Assembly: GCF_024746835.1 (NCBI RefSeq)
Contig: NZ_CP080531.1
Span: 2,542,001-2,606,000 of the forward strand
Reading direction: 5' to 3'
Source: Mesorhizobium sp. AR02
GTDB taxonomy: Bacteria > Pseudomonadota > Alphaproteobacteria > Rhizobiales > Rhizobiaceae
Length of the DNA stretch: 64,000 bases
Shown here: positions 34,738 to 43,932 of the stretch, piece after piece
Position numbering within the stretch: position 1 is the first letter of the stretch
How the letters are laid out: each line of letters begins with the position of its first letter
The notes under the pieces: model-generated
Seen by the model: only the letters and a program-made list of their open reading frames with translations
Told to the model about the DNA's origin: nothing
Databases searched by the model: none
Position numbers and translations under genes: made by a program

Positions 34738-36822
34738 TCAGGCCTCGCCAATGTCGATGATGATGTTGCCGTCGGCGTCCGACCGTGCGCGGTCGCCGGG
34801 TTCGAGCACGGTGGTGGCGTCCATCTGTTCGAGGATCGCCGGGCCTTCGATAACCGCATCGAGCGGCAGTTTTTCGCGTGCGTATACCGGCGTGTCGCGC
34901 CACTGGCCCGCATACCAGACCGGCCGGATTTCGCGCCGCGCCTCGTCGAGCGTCTTGGCACGTCCGGCCGGGTCGATCAGGCGCGACAGATCGATCGCCG
35001 GGCCCACACCGGTGACCGAGGTGTTGAGGTTGACCAGATTGGCGCGGATTTCCGGCAGCTCGACCTTGAAGCGGGCGAAATAGGCTTTTTCGAACAACGC
35101 TTGCAATTCCTGCCGGGTCACCGACGACGACGGCAGCGGCACGTTGATGATGTGGGTCTGACCGACGAACTGCATGTCGGCGGAGTGGGTGACACGGATC
35201 GTCTCCGGCTTTACTGCTTCCTTGCCGATCAGCTCTTCGCCTTCGTTTCGGTGCCGTTCCAATACCGAATGGAGCTGGGATTCATCGAGCACGGCCACCG
35301 GCTGGTTGATGGTGTTGACGAAGTCATGGCGCAGATCGGCGACGACGCAGCCGAGCGCATTGGTGATGCCGGGACGCGCCGGCACCAGCACACGGGGCAG
35401 GCCAAGCTCGCGCGCCAAAGCGGTCGCATGCAGCGGCCCGGCGCCGCCGAAAGCGAACAGCGCGAAATCGCGCGGGTCATGGCCGCGCGACACCGACACC
35501 ATGCGGATGGCGCCGGCCATCTTCATGTTGCCGAGCCTGAGCACGGCACCCGCCGCCTCGACGCCGGACAGGCCGGTCGCCTTGCCGATCTTGTCTTCGA
35601 AAATCCCGGTGACGCGCTCTGATGTGACCGGGTTTTCGACCGCCAGCAGCTTTTTCGGCGCCAGCCGGCCGAGCACCAGATTGGCGTCGGTGATGGTCGG
35701 CTCGAGGCCGCCGCGGCCGTAGCAGATCGGGCCGGGATTGGCGCCGGCACTTTCCGGGCCAATCTGGATCAGGCCGGCCGCATCGACACGCGCGATCGAG
35801 CCGCCGCCGGCGCCGACCGTGTGCACCGCCACCATCGGCACATGGATGGGCATGGCATATTCGATCTCGATCTCGTTGGAGACCGCCGGCTCGGCGTTGC
35901 GGATCAGCGCCACGTCGGTCGAGGTGCCGCCCATGTCGTAGGTGACGAGATTTTCGAAGCCGGCGCGCTTGCCCGTATAGGCGGCGGCGATGACGCCGGA
36001 GGCGGGGCCGGACATGACGGTCTTGGCCGATTCACGTGTGACGAAGCGGGCCGAGATCATGCCGCCATTGCCGTTCATGATCAGGAAGTCGCGGGCATAG
36101 CCTTTTGCGGCCAGTTCCTTGCGCAACCGCTCGACATAGCGTTCGAGGATCGGCTGCACGGAGGCATTGACCGACGCGGTGACGCCGCGCTCGAATTCGC
36201 GCGCTTCCGACAGCAGCGCATGGCCCGTGGTGATGTAGCTATTCGGCCAGAGCTCGGCGGCGATTTCGGCGGCACGTCGCTCATGCAAAGGGTTGGCGTA
36301 GGAATGCAGGAAATGGATGACGAGGGATTCGCAGCCGGCCGCGATCAGCGTCTTAACCGCCTCGCGCATCTCGGCTTCGTCCAGCGGCGTGCGCACCGCA
36401 CCCGAGGCCTCGACGCGCTCCGACACTTCGAGCCTGAGATTGCGCGGGATGATCGGGACGAAGCTGCCGGTCATGCCATAGGGTTGAGGCCGGGTGCGCC
36501 GGCCAAGCTCGATCACGTCGCGAAAGCCGCGCGTGGTGATCATGCCGGTCCTGGCTAGCCGGCGTTCCAGCACGGCGTTGGTGGTGGTGGTCGTGCCATG
36601 CACGATGAGGTCGATGCCGTCGATCGCAAAACCGGTGGCGCCAAGTGCTGAAACCACGCCGAAGGCCTGGTTGTCGACCGTGGTCGGGGTCTTGGCGATG
36701 TGCACCTTGCCGCCGCCCTTGCCATCGATCAGAAGCAGGTCGGTGAAGGTCCCGCCGACATCGATGCCGGCAACAACATTTCCCTGGGAATCGCGCGCTT
36801 GCGCGGGAAAATTCTCTTTCAT
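34738..36822 (-). CDS. hyuA: Hydantoinase/oxoprolinase A subunit (ATPase)
   Basis: A 694-residue HyuA-family protein with an actin-like ATPase fold: the phosphate-1 loop AGIDVGGTFTDLLLID, VHGTTTTTNAVLERR, MGGTSTDVALI and FGGAGPLHATALARELG. It uses ATP to activate the ring carbonyl of hydantoins, N-methylhydantoin or 5-oxoproline. The start ATG 36822 is the first in frame, and the glycine-rich nucleotide loop begins about 16 residues later. The 220-base divergent gap to fpr contains a palindromic TTGTATACTAA. Confidence 0.93.
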   Translation of the reverse strand: MKENFPAQARDSQGNVVAGIDVGGTFTDLLLIDGKGGGKVHIAKTPTTVDNQAFGVVSALGATGFAIDGIDLIVHGTTTTTNAVLERRLARTGMITTRGFRDVIELGRRTRPQPYGMTGSFVPIIPRNLRLEVSERVEASGAVRTPLDEAEMREAVKTLIAAGCESLVIHFLHSYANPLHERRAAEIAAELWPNSYITTGHALLSEAREFERGVTASVNASVQPILERYVERLRKELAAKGYARDFLIMNGNGGMISARFVTRESAKTVMSGPASGVIAAAYTGKRAGFENLVTYDMGGTSTDVALIRNAEPAVSNEIEIEYAMPIHVPMVAVHTVGAGGGSIARVDAAGLIQIGPESAGANPGPICYGRGGLEPTITDANLVLGRLAPKKLLAVENPVTSERVTGIFEDKIGKATGLSGVEAAGAVLRLGNMKMAGAIRMVSVSRGHDPRDFALFAFGGAGPLHATALARELGLPRVLVPARPGITNALGCVVADLRHDFVNTINQPVAVLDESQLHSVLERHRNEGEELIGKEAVKPETIRVTHSADMQFVGQTHIINVPLPSSSVTRQELQALFEKAYFARFKVELPEIRANLVNLNTSVTGVGPAIDLSRLIDPAGRAKTLDEARREIRPVWYAGQWRDTPVYAREKLPLDAVIEGPAILEQMDATTVLEPGDRARSDADGNIIIDIGEA

Positions 36823-36906
36823 CGTCGAAACCCGAAATGCTGGGACTACGGATATGCGTCAGTTTGGAAAGGTGTTTTAAGGTAGCATCTTGACGCAAAT
36901 ATCGTT

Positions 36907-36917
36907 TGTATACTAAT
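36907..36917. promoter_or_regulatory. Candidate GntR-type operator in the hyuA-fpr divergent gap
   Basis: TTGTATACTAA is centred on the palindrome GTATAC, the core often seen in FCD-type GntR operators. It lies in the AT-rich part of the 220-base gap between divergent hyuA and fpr, just after TTGACG (36890-36895). No regulator gene is adjacent, so the link is weak. Confidence 0.3.
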
Positions 36918-37042
36918 AAATTCAGGACACAAGAGCTTACCGCTTTGGAGTGTGCGAACAGCACGCCGGGACCTGAACGGTCCGGGCGCGCAGGTGAAAG
37001 TTTGGCGCCCGCGTCCTTGGTTGGGCCAGAAAGTTGGATTTG

Positions 37043-37870
37043 ATGAACACCACATCCGCTCTCAACACCGCCAGCGCCCGCCCGCTGCAATTTCCGATTC
37101 CGGCCAATGTCTATGCCGAAACCGTCGTCTCGGTGAAGCACTACACCGACCGGCTGTTCTCGTTCCGCATCACCCGTCCGCAGTCGCTGCGTTTCCGCTC
37201 CGGCGAGTTCGTCATGATCGGCCTGCCCAATGCCGAGAAGCCGGTTTACCGCGCCTATTCGGTGGCGAGCCCGGCCTGGGACGAAGAGCTGGAATTCTTC
37301 TCGATCAAGGTGCCGGACGGCCCGCTGACCTCGGAACTGCAGAAAATCCAGGTCGGCGACACCGTCATCATGCGCCAGAAGTCGACCGGCACGCTGGTGG
37401 TCGACGCGCTGACCCCGGCCAAGCGGCTGTTCATGATCTCGACCGGCACCGGCATCGCACCCTTCGCCAGCCTGCTGCGCGACCCCGACACCTATGAGAA
37501 ATTCGATCAGCTGATCCTGACCCACACCTGCCGCGACAATGCCGAGCTGACCTATGGCCAGGAATTGGTGGCGGCGCTGGAAAGCGATCCGCTGATCGGC
37601 GAACTGACTGCTGGGCGCGTCACGCTCTACAATTCGACGACCCGCGAAGAGTCGGCCTGCATGGGCCGCATCACCGCGCTGATCGGCTCGGGCAAATTCT
37701 ACGCCGACCTCGGCATCGAGAAGCTCAATCCCGAGACCGACCGCATCATGATCTGCGGCTCGATGCATATGCTGAAGGACGTCAAGGAACTCGCCGAAAG
37801 CCTCGGCTTCCAGGAAGGCTCGCTCAGCCATCCCGCGACTTTCGTCGTCGAGCGCGCCTTCGTCGGCTGA
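37043..37870 (+). CDS. fpr: Ferredoxin/flavodoxin-NADP reductase
   Basis: A 275-residue FAD enzyme of the bacterial subclass I FPR family. The FAD-binding motif appears as YRAYSVASPAW, the pyrophosphate region as FMISTGTGIAPFASLLRDP, and the NADP-binding C-terminus as MICGSMHMLKDVKELAESLG, ending VVERAFVG as in alphaproteobacterial FPRs. It passes electrons between NADPH and ferredoxin or flavodoxin. ATG 37043 is preferred over a TTG three codons earlier. It is a possible redox partner for the P450 10 kb away, although nothing in the sequence links them. Confidence 0.93.
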   Translation: MNTTSALNTASARPLQFPIPANVYAETVVSVKHYTDRLFSFRITRPQSLRFRSGEFVMIGLPNAEKPVYRAYSVASPAWDEELEFFSIKVPDGPLTSELQKIQVGDTVIMRQKSTGTLVVDALTPAKRLFMISTGTGIAPFASLLRDPDTYEKFDQLILTHTCRDNAELTYGQELVAALESDPLIGELTAGRVTLYNSTTREESACMGRITALIGSGKFYADLGIEKLNPETDRIMICGSMHMLKDVKELAESLGFQEGSLSHPATFVVERAFVG

Positions 37871-38333
37871 GGCCTGCTACCCACCCTGTGGACGTGCAGC
37901 TTTCCGGGCGAATGTCTGATACCGGATAGCCTGCTGGCATAGTTCGGGCCACTCCATCCCAATCGTGAACCAGGCAAGCGCGCGCCTGTCGCCGCATGCC
38001 GGCCATATCTGATTCCAGGCCAGGCAAACTGTGCCCTGGAATGGCAATGACGACGTCCGCCACGTCGCCTGGGCCGGCGTATCGATGGGCGGTTGAGAAG
38101 CGCCTCGCATCCCCGGTCGGTCGAGGCTCCAACGGATCATCGGAGTAACTTTATCGCGATGGTGCATTCAACGCGGCCTCACGCATCCTTGAATGCTGCG
38201 GCGCAACATGACCGACTTGTAACCTGACAGGACCGGGTCCTCGGGACTACTCTCCCGGTGATCGACACGGTCGCTCCTAACCCCCAACCATCCTGAAAAG
38301 GCTTGATATTCTTGCCCGCAGGTGGACGGAATC
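37871..38333. other. 463-base intergenic region, no supported gene
   Basis: Between fpr and the efflux adaptor. Short ORFs on the minus strand (for example 37877-38167) are rich in Trp, Cys and Arg and lack ribosome sites or recognisable motifs. Weak foldbacks occur near 38225-38262 (ACCGGG...CCCGGT). I see no tRNA, promoter boxes with good spacing, or repeats shared with the rest of the window. Confidence 0.5.
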
Positions 38334-39555
38334 ATGACTATTTCCACAACACAGCAAGCCAGGCGAAACCGACCCATGCGTTCTCGGCGTATCGTCCTAT
38401 TGACCACAATCCTCCTCTTGAGCGGCGGCTACGGGATATGGCGCAACCACGCCGACGGCGTGGCAAGGGCAGCCGCTGCCACTCAGTCGTCGCAGCCCGC
38501 ACCCAAGGTCCCGGTCACCGTGGCCACCGTGCAAAAGGCCGATTTCCCGCTTTACCTCTACGGGCTCGGAACGGTGACGCCGCTGAACAATGTCAGCATC
38601 TCAAGCCGCGTCGCCGGTGTCGTCCACGCAGGTTCCGGTCGAGGAGGGGCAGATGGTCAAGCAGGGCGACCTGCTCGCCGTGATCGACCCCCGCCCCTAT
38701 CAGGCGGTGCTCGACCAGGCGAAAGCCAAGGAGGCGGAGGACGAAGCGACGCTCAAGAATGCGCAAGTCGTCCTCAAACGCCTTTCCACGCTCCTGCAAA
38801 AGACCTTCGAAACGCAGCAGGATGTCGATAACCAGCAGGCTGTGGTCAACTCCACCGCGGCCACGATCGAGGGCGATAAGGCGGCTATCGAGGCGGCCCA
38901 GCTCAACCTCGATTTCACCAGCATCACCGCGCCGCTGAGCGGCAAGACGAGCTTCCGCACCATCGACCCCGGCAACATCGTGCAGATTGGTCAAAGCCCC
39001 GGGCTTTTCACCGTCGTGCAGCTTCAGCCTATCTATGTGTCGTTCACGGAACCGCAGGACAACGTTCCGACCATCAACAAGGTTTTCGCGACTGGCCCGG
39101 TTTCGATCGACACGCTGGGCGCGGATATGAAGACCGTGCTGGCGAGCGGCAAGCTGGAGGCAGTGCAGAACGCAGTCGACCAGGCTTCCGGCACGATTTC
39201 GTTCAGGGCGACATTCGCAAACCAGGACGATGCGTTATGGCCGGGCTTGTCCGTCAACACACGCATACATATCGGCACGATGGAAGGCGCGATCGTGGTG
39301 CCGGACGAAGCCGTCCAGCATGGCCCTGACGGGCTCTTCGCCTATGTCGTCGGCGACGACGGCAAGGTCCGTCGTCAGACCGTCAAGACGGGTCCTTCGG
39401 ACGGCGGCGAAACGGTCGTCACCGACGGCCTCAGCCAGGGGCAACGTGTCGTCGTTGGTGGTCAATACCGGGTGGTTGACGGCGCAAGCGTCGATCCGAC
39501 GCCGGCTTCCGGCGCCGGACAGGCGCAGAACGGCGCTGCCGGAGGTGCAAGCTGA
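38334..39555 (+). pseudogene. RND efflux periplasmic adaptor (membrane fusion protein), single-base frameshift
   Basis: The N-terminal frame from ATG 38334 gives a membrane anchor (RRIVLLTTILLLSGGYGIW) and the adaptor start VPVTVATVQKADFPLYLYG...NNVSISSRVAGVV. The remainder (TQVPVEEGQMVKQGDLLAVIDP, the coiled-coil hairpin KTFETQQDVDNQQAVV, lipoyl return FTSITAPLSGKTSFR, and the barrel domains to 39555) is in the next frame. Removing one C from the CC at 38624-38625 joins both halves into a normal MdtA/AcrA-like protein of about 406 residues. As written the protein would be truncated; the shift may be a sequencing error or a recent mutation. Its stop overlaps the pump start (TGATG). Confidence 0.85.
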
Positions 39556-42500
39556 TGGCAGCCATCGGTGTTTCCACGCCTTTCATCCGCTATCCCGTCG
39601 CCACGTCGCTGCTGATGATCGGCGTGCTGTTCGTCGGCGTGGTCGCTTATCTCAACCTGCCGGTCGCGGCGATGCCGAACGTCGACTTTCCGACGATCCA
39701 GGTGTCGACCAGCCTGCCAGGCGCCGACCCGATCACAATCGCGTCGTCGGTGACCCAGCCACTCGAGACGCAGTTCGCGCAGATTCCCGGCATCGCCGAA
39801 ATGACTTCGAGCAGCCTGTCCGGCTCCAGCCAGATCACCTTGCAATTCGCTCTCGACGTCGACATCGCATCGGCCGCCGGACTGGTGCAGTCGGCCATCA
39901 ATGCCGCCGGTGGACAGCTGCCGAAGAACCTTCCCAATCCGCCCACCTACAGGGAGGTCAACCCAACGGATTCGCCGATCATGCTGATTGGCGCGAGTTC
40001 GACCGACTTGCCGCTGACGACGTTGAGCGACGACGTCTACACCAAGCTCGCGCAGGTGATCAGCCATGTCGACGGCGTCGGCCAGGTGCTGGTCGGCGGC
40101 CAGCAGACGCCCTCGATCCGCGTCCAGCTCGATCCGGCCAAGCTCGCGGCAAGGGGGCTGTCGCTGGAAGCGGTGCGCACTCCGCTGTCGATCGGTACGG
40201 TGGACCTGCCCAAGGGCAACATCCAGGGCGAAGTGCGCTCCTTCACCATCTTCTCCAACGACCAGATGACCGCGGCCGATGACTGGAACAACGCCATCAT
40301 CGCCTATCGCGATGGAGCGCCGGTGCGGGTCAAGGATGTCGGCCGGGCCGTGCTCGACGCGCAGGACTACACCCAGGCCGGCTGGACCGACACGACGCGC
40401 GGCGTCGTCCTCGTCATTTTCAAGGAGCCCGGCGCCAACATCATCGACACGGTCGACAAGATCAAGGCGGAGCTGCCTATGCTGACCGCCTCGATGCCGG
40501 CTTCGCTGAAGCTGCAGGTGCTTTCCGACCGGACGCAGACCATCCGCGCCTCGGTGGCGGACGTGCAGTTCACGCTGATGCTCACCATCGGGATGGTGGT
40601 GATGGTGATCTTCCTGTTCCTGCGCAATGTCTGGGCGACGGCGATCCCGGCCTTCACCGTGCCGCTGGCGCTGCTTGGCGCATGCGCCCTGATGTGGTCC
40701 GCCGGCTACAGCATCGACAATCTGTCGCTGATGGCGTTGACGATCTCGATCGGCTTTGTCGTCGACGACGCCATCGTCATGCTGGAGAACATCGTTCGTT
40801 ACATCGAGCACGGCGAGAAACCGATGGATGCCGCTATCCGCGGCGCCAGCGAGATCGGCTTCACCATCATGTCGATCTCGATTTCGCTGGTGGCGGTGCT
40901 GATCCCGCTGCTCTTGATGAGCGGCATCATCGGCCGCCTGTTCAAGGAATTCGCGGTGACGCTGGCCATGACCATTCTGGTTTCGGCCTGTGTTTCGCTG
41001 ACGCTGACGCCGATGCTGGCCTCGCGTTTCATCAAGCCGACGAACGAGGAGCATCACGGCAGGCTCTACCGGTGGAGCGAAAGTGTTTTCGACGGCATGC
41101 TGCGCGCCTACGAACGCGGCCTCGACCGGGCGCTTGGGCATCGTTTCATCACGCTGCTGGTGTTCCTGACCTGCGTGGGGCTTACCGGCTATTTCTTCAC
41201 GCTGGTTCCCAGCGGCTTCTTCCCGCAGCAGGACACCGGCCTGATTTTCGGCCAGGTGATCGCCGGGCAGGATGTCTCCACCGGACAGATGCAGTCCTAC
41301 ATGGCGCAATTTGCCGGGATCGTCTCCAAGGATCCAGCGGTGGCGCATTTCGCGGCATCGACGGGCGGCAATGGCAATACGCAGAACACCGGCCGCATGT
41401 TCATCCAATTGAAGCCGCGCGACGAGCGCGACGTTTCGGCCGACCAGATCATCCGGCGGCTGCAGCCGAAGCTTGCGGCCGTCCAGGGCGCGCGCCTGTT
41501 CATGCAGGCCTCGCAGGACGTGCGCGTCGGCGCCAGGCTGTCGGCGTCGCAATACCAGTACGTGCTGGAAAGCAGCGACCTCGACACGCTCGACGACTGG
41601 GCGCCCAAGCTGTTGACGGCCTTGCAGCGCCTGCCCGAATTGCGGGACGTCTCGACCGACCAGATGAGCTCCGGCACGACTCTGACACTGCAGGTCGATC
41701 GCAACCAGGCCGCCCGCTACGGCCTGACGGCGAACGATGTCGACAACACGCTCAACGACGCCTTCGGCCAGCGCCAGGTCGCCCAGTACTTCACGCAGCT
41801 TTCGACCTATGACGTGATCCTGGAGGTGCTGCCTTCGCTGCGCGGCAACCTCAAGGCGCTCGACCAGATCTATCTGACGACATCGAGCGGTTCGCAGGTG
41901 CCGCTCTCGGCCATCGCCAAATGGACGACGAAGCCGGTGCAGCCGCTGGTCATCAACCATGAAGGCCAGTTCCCGTCGGTCACGATCAGCTTCAACCTGG
42001 CGCCCAACGTCGCGCTTGGCCAGGCCACCGCCGCGATCGACAGGGCCGCCGCCGAGATGCGGCTGCCGGCGACCATCCAGACCAATTACACGGGAACGGC
42101 GCAGGCCTTTCAGCAGTCGCTGTCTTCAGTGCCGGTGCTTATCCTCGGCGCCCTGGTCGTGGTCTATTTGATCCTCGGCATCCTCTACGAAAGCTACGTC
42201 CACCCGCTGACCATTCTCTCCACGCTGCCCTCCGCCGGGCTTGGCGCGCTGGGCACGCTGCTCGTCTTCCATATGGAGTTCAACCTGATCGGCCTGATCG
42301 GCGTCATCCTGCTCATCGGCATCGTCAAGAAGAACGGGATCATGATGGTGGACTTCGCCATCGCGGCCGAGCGGGACCAGCATCTCAGTTCGCTGGAATC
42401 AATCCGCCAGGCCTGCCTGCTGCGGTTCCGGCCGATCATGATGACCGCCATGGTTTCCATGCTGGGCGCGCTGCCGCTGATGCTGGAGAACGGCACGGGA

Positions 42501-42713
42501 GCGGAAATCCGTCAGCCGCTCGGCTACACCATGTTCGGCGGTCTGCTTGTCAGCCAGGCGCTGACGCTGTTCACCACGCCGGTGATCTATCTCTATCTCG
42601 ACGACCTCTCTCATTGGCTCACCTCATTCCGCAAGCATGAGCAGGATGACGGCGAACCCGAACACATCGAGGCTGAAATCGGCCCGCCTGGGCGTAAGCT
42701 GGCGGCCGAATAG
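39555..42713 (+). CDS. RND multidrug efflux inner-membrane pump (MdtB/MdtC/AcrB family)
   Basis: A 1052-residue HAE1-type RND transporter with 12 membrane helices in two repeats. Visible hallmarks are the N-terminal FIRYPVATSLLMIGVLF, the porter-domain LPGADPITIASSVTQPLE, helix 4 with the proton-relay Asp pair in GFVVDDAIVMLENI, and helix 10-11 IGIVKKNGIMMVDFAI. It exports drugs or small lipophiles with proton antiport and needs the adaptor and an outer-membrane channel; no channel or TetR regulator gene is adjacent. It is translationally coupled to the frameshifted adaptor, which would reduce pump function if the frameshift is real. Confidence 0.95.
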   Translation: MAAIGVSTPFIRYPVATSLLMIGVLFVGVVAYLNLPVAAMPNVDFPTIQVSTSLPGADPITIASSVTQPLETQFAQIPGIAEMTSSSLSGSSQITLQFALDVDIASAAGLVQSAINAAGGQLPKNLPNPPTYREVNPTDSPIMLIGASSTDLPLTTLSDDVYTKLAQVISHVDGVGQVLVGGQQTPSIRVQLDPAKLAARGLSLEAVRTPLSIGTVDLPKGNIQGEVRSFTIFSNDQMTAADDWNNAIIAYRDGAPVRVKDVGRAVLDAQDYTQAGWTDTTRGVVLVIFKEPGANIIDTVDKIKAELPMLTASMPASLKLQVLSDRTQTIRASVADVQFTLMLTIGMVVMVIFLFLRNVWATAIPAFTVPLALLGACALMWSAGYSIDNLSLMALTISIGFVVDDAIVMLENIVRYIEHGEKPMDAAIRGASEIGFTIMSISISLVAVLIPLLLMSGIIGRLFKEFAVTLAMTILVSACVSLTLTPMLASRFIKPTNEEHHGRLYRWSESVFDGMLRAYERGLDRALGHRFITLLVFLTCVGLTGYFFTLVPSGFFPQQDTGLIFGQVIAGQDVSTGQMQSYMAQFAGIVSKDPAVAHFAASTGGNGNTQNTGRMFIQLKPRDERDVSADQIIRRLQPKLAAVQGARLFMQASQDVRVGARLSASQYQYVLESSDLDTLDDWAPKLLTALQRLPELRDVSTDQMSSGTTLTLQVDRNQAARYGLTANDVDNTLNDAFGQRQVAQYFTQLSTYDVILEVLPSLRGNLKALDQIYLTTSSGSQVPLSAIAKWTTKPVQPLVINHEGQFPSVTISFNLAPNVALGQATAAIDRAAAEMRLPATIQTNYTGTAQAFQQSLSSVPVLILGALVVVYLILGILYESYVHPLTILSTLPSAGLGALGTLLVFHMEFNLIGLIGVILLIGIVKKNGIMMVDFAIAAERDQHLSSLESIRQACLLRFRPIMMTAMVSMLGALPLMLENGTGAEIRQPLGYTMFGGLLVSQALTLFTTPVIYLYLDDLSHWLTSFRKHEQDDGEPEHIEAEIGPPGRKLAAE

Positions 42714-42809
42714 CTGCCTCGACGCGCGGGCCGGCATCAGACAGGACAGGCTTGTGGCCTCGACCCGAACGATCGTGTAAGTATCGCCCTAAACGAGAAA
42801 GGGCAGGAA

Positions 42810-43865
42810 ATGAGCAACACGATCCGCGAAGCCGAGCCTGGCACCAGCGCGTCCAAGGTGACGCCGCTGCCGGCCCGCGCCGCCGCCAACACACCCGTCC
42901 CGCTGGACCATCGCATCGCGCGCAATCCCGGCATGAAGCTCGACCTCGGCTTCATGGAATCGGTGCGCAGCGTCAACCGCTCGGCGCTGGAACGCCGCGT
43001 CGCCAGCCTGACCAAGCGGCGCTCGATCAAAGCCGACAACCAGGCGGCCTGGCTGCTGCGCGCCGTCGCCTGCATGGATCTGACGACGCTGAATTCCAAT
43101 GACACCGAAGAGCGCGTGCGCCGGCTTTGCGCCAAGGCGATCAACCCTTTCCGCCGCGACATCGTCGAGGGCCTCGGCATTGCGGGCGAAACCATCCGGC
43201 CGGCGGCCGTCTGCGTCTATCATCCCTTCGTCGCCACCGCGGTGGACGCCGTGCGCGGCACCGGCATTCATGTCGCCGCCGTCTCCACCGCCTTTCCGCA
43301 CGGTCTTGCGCCGCTGTCGACCCGCCTGCAGGAGATCGAGGCTTCGGTGCGCGACGGCGCCGACGAGATCGACGTCGTCATTCCGCGCGGGCTGGTATTC
43401 GGCGCCAAGTGGCGGGAGCTTTACAACGAGATCGTTTCGATGCGCGCCGCCTGCGGTGACGCGCATCTGAAGGTCATTTTGGGCACCGGCGACCTTGCCA
43501 CTTTGCGCAACGTCATGCTGGCCTCGATGGTGGCGATGATGGCCGGCGCCGATTTCATCAAGACCTCGACCGGCAAGGAAAGCGTCAATGCGACACTGCC
43601 CGTTGGCCTCGCCATGGTGCGTGCCATCAGGGCCTATTTCGAGGAAACCGGCTATCTCATCGGCTTCAAGCCGGCCGGCGGTATTTCCACCGCGAAAGCC
43701 TCGCTCGACTGGTTGGTGCTGATGAAGGAAGAACTCGGCCGGCCATGGCTGGAGCCGGAGTTGTTCCGCTTCGGCGCGTCGAGCCTGCTGACCGACATAG
43801 AGCGGCAGCTCGAGCACCACCTGACCGGTCACTATTCGGCCAATCACCGCCACGCAATGGCTTGA
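42810..43865 (+). CDS. deoC: Deoxyribose-phosphate aldolase
   Basis: A 351-residue class I aldolase (TIM barrel). The Schiff-base lysine is in ADFIKTSTGK and the proton-relay lysine in HLKVILGTGDL; IGFKPAGGISTA marks the phosphate loop. The first 70 residues are an extension beyond E. coli DeoC (259), as in other long alphaproteobacterial and eukaryotic forms. It splits 2-deoxyribose 5-phosphate to acetaldehyde and glyceraldehyde 3-phosphate. GGAA precedes the ATG. The next gene encodes an aldehyde dehydrogenase that could oxidise the acetaldehyde. Confidence 0.94.
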   Translation: MSNTIREAEPGTSASKVTPLPARAAANTPVPLDHRIARNPGMKLDLGFMESVRSVNRSALERRVASLTKRRSIKADNQAAWLLRAVACMDLTTLNSNDTEERVRRLCAKAINPFRRDIVEGLGIAGETIRPAAVCVYHPFVATAVDAVRGTGIHVAAVSTAFPHGLAPLSTRLQEIEASVRDGADEIDVVIPRGLVFGAKWRELYNEIVSMRAACGDAHLKVILGTGDLATLRNVMLASMVAMMAGADFIKTSTGKESVNATLPVGLAMVRAIRAYFEETGYLIGFKPAGGISTAKASLDWLVLMKEELGRPWLEPELFRFGASSLLTDIERQLEHHLTGHYSANHRHAMA

Positions 43866-43875
43866 GCACCCACCC

Positions 43876-43918
43876 CGATCGGCTTGGCCGATCGACCCTT
43901 CCCGCTAAGAGGGAGGGT
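43876..43918 (+). other. Two short hairpins between deoC and the ALDH16 gene
   Basis: A perfect stem CGATCGGC-TTG-GCCGATCG (43876-43894) is followed by ACCCT-CCC...GGG-GGGT (43895-43918). They end about 5 bases before the AGGAGG ribosome site of the next gene. They may be a degenerate palindromic repeat or a translation or processing element. Confidence 0.5.
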
Positions 43919-43932
43919 GAAGGAGGCACCCC

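Noticed and set aside
37877..38167. 96-codon minus-strand ORF in the fpr to efflux gap
   Set aside because: Trp/Cys-rich composition, no ribosome site and no family I recognise; insufficient to call a gene.
39462..41960. 832-codon open frame antisense to the RND pump gene
   Set aside because: It is a high-GC shadow of the pump: composition rich in Arg, His, Gln, Gly with no domain, while the plus-strand protein has full RND motifs.
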